From an uncultured bacterium (GTDB taxonomy: Bacteria > Cyanobacteriota > Vampirovibrionia > Gastranaerophilales > Gastranaerophilaceae): DNA of 9,236 nucleotides. Below are positions 6,565 through 9,236 of the stretch, piece by piece (position 1 is the stretch's first letter; the number at the start of each line of letters is the position of its first letter). Where the stretch lies: the NCBI GenBank assembly GCA_949299435.1, contig CASGAK010000050.1, positions 1 through 9,236 of the forward strand. Direction: 5' to 3'. The position numbers were made by a program, and so were the translations under genes. Under the pieces are notes generated by a model that saw only the letters and a list, made by a program, of their open reading frames with translations, made no database searches and had not been told where the DNA came from.

Positions 6565-6686
6565 CATAACGATTACAGCATTATCGTATTATAAAATATC
6601 AAAATTTGCAATATTTTTAATTAATTGCAACAATTTAATATTAATAAATGATTAAAATGAACAATTAATATATTAAAATCGTTATG
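6565..6686. repeat. 10-bp inverted repeat in the leaders of the divergent genes
   Basis: CATAACGATT (6565-6574) and its exact reverse complement AATCGTTATG (6677-6686) flank the centre of the intergenic region, 102 bp apart. Read in each gene's own direction, both are AATCGTTATG upstream of a GAGGAT Shine-Dalgarno segment: about 15 nt before the glycosyltransferase ATG and 35 nt before the tolC TTG. The stretch between them is extremely AT-rich, with two palindromic TTGCAA hexamers (6606-6611, 6625-6630), TTAATATTAA (6635-6644) and TTAATATATTAA (6665-6676). TATAAT occurs on the minus strand (6593-6588) but without a matching -35. Promoters for both directions must lie here, but none can be placed convincingly. 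Confidence 0.5.
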
Positions 6687-6705
6687 AAAATGTTAAATTA
6701 ATACT

Positions 6706-6709
6706 GAGG
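6706..6709 (+). promoter_or_regulatory. Distant ribosome binding site of the tolC-like gene
   Basis: GAGG lies 12 nt before TTG 6722, longer than usual. No other in-frame start is available upstream, because TAA at 6716-6718 closes the frame, and the next Met is residue 36, beyond the signal peptide. The TTG start is therefore forced despite the spacing, and modest translation is expected. Confidence 0.6.
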
Positions 6710-6721
6710 ATTAATTAAAAA

Positions 6722-8179
6722 TTGACAAATAAAAACAAAATAAAAACTTTTTTACTAATCACAGGCTTATTAATAACATTTACCCCTGCAACAATTGCAG
6801 CAGAAGTTGCCGCAGTCCAAAAAGGAATGGTTCTTTCAATAGAAGATTGTATCAACATCGCACTGCAAAACAGCCCTTATGTAAAAAAATCCAGATATAA
6901 TTATTTATTAAGTAAAACAGACGTAAACATTGCGAAATCAGAATTTTTTCCAACTATAGGTATAGGCACAGGATTAAACTATAATGACAGTCATACCACA
7001 CTCCGCAACACAAGCAATAATTACTACAGTGCAGAGGCCTCAATAAACCAATTAATATGGAACTTTGGAAGAACAAACGCTAGAATAAAAATGCAAAAAT
7101 TCAACCAAATAGCAACCCAATTTAACTTTGATAATACGGTATTATCAACAATATATACAGTAAAAAACAATTATTATGCAGTCCTTGCAGCAAAAGCTGC
7201 GATGGACGTAAACAGAGCAAACGTTCAAATCAACACAAGAAATTATCAAAGAACAAAAGCATACTTTGACGAAGGTCTTCGCTCTAAAATTGATTTGGTC
7301 AATGCGGAAGTATATTTGAGTGATTCAAAAGTATCACTTGTACAATCAGAAAATCAATATAAAAATGCTATAGTACAACTAAACAATTCAATGTATATAG
7401 CATATGCTCCTGAATATGAAATTAAAAATACGGAAACTTTCAATTTTAAAAAAAATGAAATTCCAGTAAATTTAACAAAAATTTCTGAAAAGAAAGATCT
7501 AAGCAAACTACCTAAAGACATAGAAGATGCAACTCTTACTTCATCAGTAGAAAAACTTGATGTCATAGACAGTTTTAAACTAACCCCCTTTCCCTATACT
7601 TTTGAAAAATCAGTTGAAATAGCAATAGAAAACAGACCGGATTTAAAAGCATATGAAAATACTCTCAAAGCAATGAAACAATCGCTTTTATACATAAAAA
7701 GGCAGTATTATCCCCAATTAAGCGGGAGTGCAGGCTATGGCTACAGAGATACAAATAGCTCAAATTCATTCACAATGGGGCTATCGTTAAGTACTTCTTT
7801 TAATATAATGGGGTTAAAAAATGAAATAGAAGCAGGAAAAATACAAGTCGAACTTGCTCAAAACGAAATTGATTTACTAAAACAAGATATCTATTTTGAA
7901 GTGCAAGCTGCATATATTGATATGATACAATTGGAAAAGCAAATTCCTTTGCTTGCCGTAAAAGTAAAACAGACACTTGAGAATTTAGAACTTGCAGACG
8001 GCAGATACTATGTAGGAATCGGAGATTACATCGAATTGCAAGATGCAAAAGTAAATTACAATAACGCCCAACAAGCATACGTTGAAGCCGTATATAACTA
8101 TAACGTAGCACGCTCTGCACTTGAGCAGTCTATTGCACTAAAACCTGATGTAAAAATTGAGCTTGAGGATAAAAAATAA
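6722..8179 (+). CDS. tolC: TolC-family outer membrane efflux protein
   Basis: The 485-residue protein is an outer-membrane channel of the TolC/OEP family, which forms trimeric beta-barrel plus alpha-barrel ducts for tripartite efflux or type I secretion. The signal peptide (KNKIK, hydrophobic 9-25) should be cut after about residue 27. Two OEP repeats are visible. The first opens at LSIEDCINIALQNSP (38-52) and the second at YTFEKSVEIAIENRPDL (292-308). Each repeat continues into a long helix and a strand pair (FFPTIGIGTGLNY and YYPQLSGSAGYGY), followed by coiled-coil helices rich in Ala, Gln and Asn. Residues about 232-291 between repeats form a charged Lys/Glu/Asp linker, probably an enlarged equatorial region. 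Length is close to E. coli TolC (about 493 with signal). TTG is the only usable start. The stop overlaps the macA-like start (TAATG), so the two are coupled. The channel fold is clear; the substrate is not. Confidence 0.92.
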   Translation: MTNKNKIKTFLLITGLLITFTPATIAAEVAAVQKGMVLSIEDCINIALQNSPYVKKSRYNYLLSKTDVNIAKSEFFPTIGIGTGLNYNDSHTTLRNTSNNYYSAEASINQLIWNFGRTNARIKMQKFNQIATQFNFDNTVLSTIYTVKNNYYAVLAAKAAMDVNRANVQINTRNYQRTKAYFDEGLRSKIDLVNAEVYLSDSKVSLVQSENQYKNAIVQLNNSMYIAYAPEYEIKNTETFNFKKNEIPVNLTKISEKKDLSKLPKDIEDATLTSSVEKLDVIDSFKLTPFPYTFEKSVEIAIENRPDLKAYENTLKAMKQSLLYIKRQYYPQLSGSAGYGYRDTNSSNSFTMGLSLSTSFNIMGLKNEIEAGKIQVELAQNEIDLLKQDIYFEVQAAYIDMIQLEKQIPLLAVKVKQTLENLELADGRYYVGIGDYIELQDAKVNYNNAQQAYVEAVYNYNVARSALEQSIALKPDVKIELEDKK

Positions 8180-9236
8180 TGGAAATAAAAAAAATTTTAA
8201 AACGAAAATATATAATAACAGGAAGTGTATTCATAGTTTTAATAGCTATAGTTTCAACATATACACACTTAAAAAATAAAGTTCGCTACATAACCCAACC
8301 TTTGGAGCGTTGCACAATAACCGAAATTGTAGAAGCATCAGGTACCATTAACCCTGTAAACACCGTAAGTGTCGGCTCAACCGTATCCGGACTGATAAAA
8401 GAAATTTATGTAGACTTCAACTCCGAAGTTAAAAAAGGTCAACTAATGGCACAAATTGACCCTGCAAACTTTGAAGCAACAGTACAGCAAAATGAAGCTC
8501 AAATAGCTAATGCTCAGGCAAATCTTGCAAAACTTCAAGCAACAACTGAATATGATCAAAAAATGTATCAACGATATAAAAATTTATATTCTAAAAACTT
8601 TGTAGCAAAAAGTGAACTTGATCAAGCTGAAAGTACATACAAATCAGATTTAGCTCAAATTAATGCAGCAAAAGCACAAATTGCACAATATCAGGCATCT
8701 TTAAAAACAGCAATGACAAACCTTGGCTATACAAAAATAATAGCACCAGTAGACGGTACTGTCATTTCACGTGATATAGACTTAGGACAACCTGTAGCAG
8801 CCAGTTTCCAAGCTCCTGAACTTTTCACAATAGCCCAAGATTTAACTCAAATGCAAATAGAAGTAAATGTTTCAGAAGCTGATATCGGAAAAGTTAAAGA
8901 AGGTCAAGATGTAACCTACACTCTTGACGGTTATGCAGACAGTCTTTTCAAAGGTAAAGTAACCCAAGTAAGACTAGCATCTACAAATACAAGTAACGTT
9001 GTCACATACTCCGTAATTGTAGATGTCAACAACGAGGATTTAAAACTTAAACCCGGAATGACAGCTAATGTTTCAATTATCACAAATCAAAGAGAAAATG
9101 TCCTCTGTGCTCCAAACATTGCATTAAAATTTACACCAAACACTGACGGCACAAAGTATAAAAACCAAGGACTATGGCTTTTAGAAAAGAAAAAACCGGT
9201 AAGACACGATATCGAAATCGGTGCAAGTGATGATAA
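8179..9236 (+). CDS. macA: MacA-like periplasmic adaptor protein (HlyD family), incomplete at window end
   Basis: The frame stays open for 352 codons and leaves the window without a stop. It encodes a membrane fusion protein that would bridge an inner-membrane ABC transporter (MacB type) and the TolC channel. An uncleaved N-terminal anchor (about 11-29) follows a Lys/Arg-rich start. The first lipoyl half is GLIKEIYVDFNSEVKKGQ (71-88) ending in AQID. An alpha-helical hairpin rich in Ala/Gln (about 96-182) follows. The second lipoyl half is TKIIAPVDGTVISRDID (185-201). The beta-barrel region contains LKPGMTANVSI (290-300). Only the last part of the membrane-proximal domain is missing compared with MacA (about 370 residues). 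ATG 8179 overlaps the tolC stop by one base, with GAGG at 8165-8168. MacA is favoured over RND adaptors because there is no lipobox signal peptide and the anchor is retained, but HlyD-like assignment to another ABC system is possible. Confidence 0.9.
   Translation, partial: MEIKKILKRKYIITGSVFIVLIAIVSTYTHLKNKVRYITQPLERCTITEIVEASGTINPVNTVSVGSTVSGLIKEIYVDFNSEVKKGQLMAQIDPANFEATVQQNEAQIANAQANLAKLQATTEYDQKMYQRYKNLYSKNFVAKSELDQAESTYKSDLAQINAAKAQIAQYQASLKTAMTNLGYTKIIAPVDGTVISRDIDLGQPVAASFQAPELFTIAQDLTQMQIEVNVSEADIGKVKEGQDVTYTLDGYADSLFKGKVTQVRLASTNTSNVVTYSVIVDVNNEDLKLKPGMTANVSIITNQRENVLCAPNIALKFTPNTDGTKYKNQGLWLLEKKKPVRHDIEIGASDD

Noticed and set aside
6588..6611. Minus-strand TATAAT with TTGCAA upstream as a promoter for the glycosyltransferase pair
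   Set aside because: The spacer is only 12 bp, too short for sigma-70; the TATAAT alone is weak evidence in DNA this AT-rich.
7800..8120. Open frame of 106 codons on the minus strand inside the tolC-like gene
   Set aside because: It is antisense to the second OEP repeat, which has clear family motifs; the Leu/Arg/Gln-rich translation looks like a complement artefact.
1..9236. CRISPR arrays, tRNA or rRNA genes, insertion sequences, phage or toxin-antitoxin genes
   Set aside because: No regular direct repeats, cloverleaf-like segments, transposase or integrase motifs, or paired small ORFs were seen; nearly all DNA is covered by the eight genes and two short divergent intergenic regions.

Overview
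The window reads as one contiguous piece of a low-G+C, two-membrane bacterial chromosome. A TolC-type outer-membrane channel followed by a MacA-type periplasmic adaptor implies an outer membrane, and a secreted lytic transglycosylase implies a peptidoglycan-containing periplasm. Shine-Dalgarno sites are mostly of the GAGG/AGAGG type, and two genes start with TTG. The AT-rich codon use and gene content would suit an uncultured gut lineage such as Gastranaerophilales (Vampirovibrionia/Melainabacteria), but that is a weak guess. No phylogenetic marker is present to settle it, and other low-G+C Gram-negative phyla fit too.

Layout. Positions 1-31 hold a rho-independent terminator. A minus-strand lytic transglycosylase gene (52-660) is followed by a divergent intergenic region (661-953) with a leader hairpin, likely promoters in both directions and a cluster of TTACAATT half-sites. 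A plus-strand gene set runs from 954 to 4906: methylthioadenosine phosphorylase (mtnP), a small YggT-family membrane protein, and the two parts of a Trk potassium uptake system, trkA and trkH. trkH meets, tail to tail and with shared stop-codon bases, a minus-strand pair of glycosyltransferases (6549-5818, then 5802-4903). The second region between diverging genes (6550-6721) separates that pair from a plus-strand efflux operon, a tolC-like gene (6722-8179) and a macA-like gene (8179 to beyond the window edge).

How the genes work together. TrkH is the membrane K+-translocating subunit and TrkA its cytosolic nucleotide-binding gate. YggT directly upstream is notable because YggT-type proteins have been linked to K+/osmotic phenotypes. 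mtnP handles methylthioadenosine from polyamine or S-adenosylmethionine metabolism. The two glycosyltransferases probably modify a surface glycan or lipid. TolC plus MacA form two of the three parts of an export machine; the inner-membrane ATPase (MacB) is expected just past the right edge.

All genes fit known families, and I see no phage, transposon, CRISPR or RNA genes. The less ordinary signals are regulatory or contextual: the half-site cluster before mtnP, a perfect 10-bp inverted repeat placed symmetrically in the glycosyltransferase/tolC leaders, yggT beside trkAH, a C-terminal CXC motif in the phosphorylase, and an altered first dinucleotide-binding motif in TrkA. I did not find convincing evidence for an undescribed multi-gene system.
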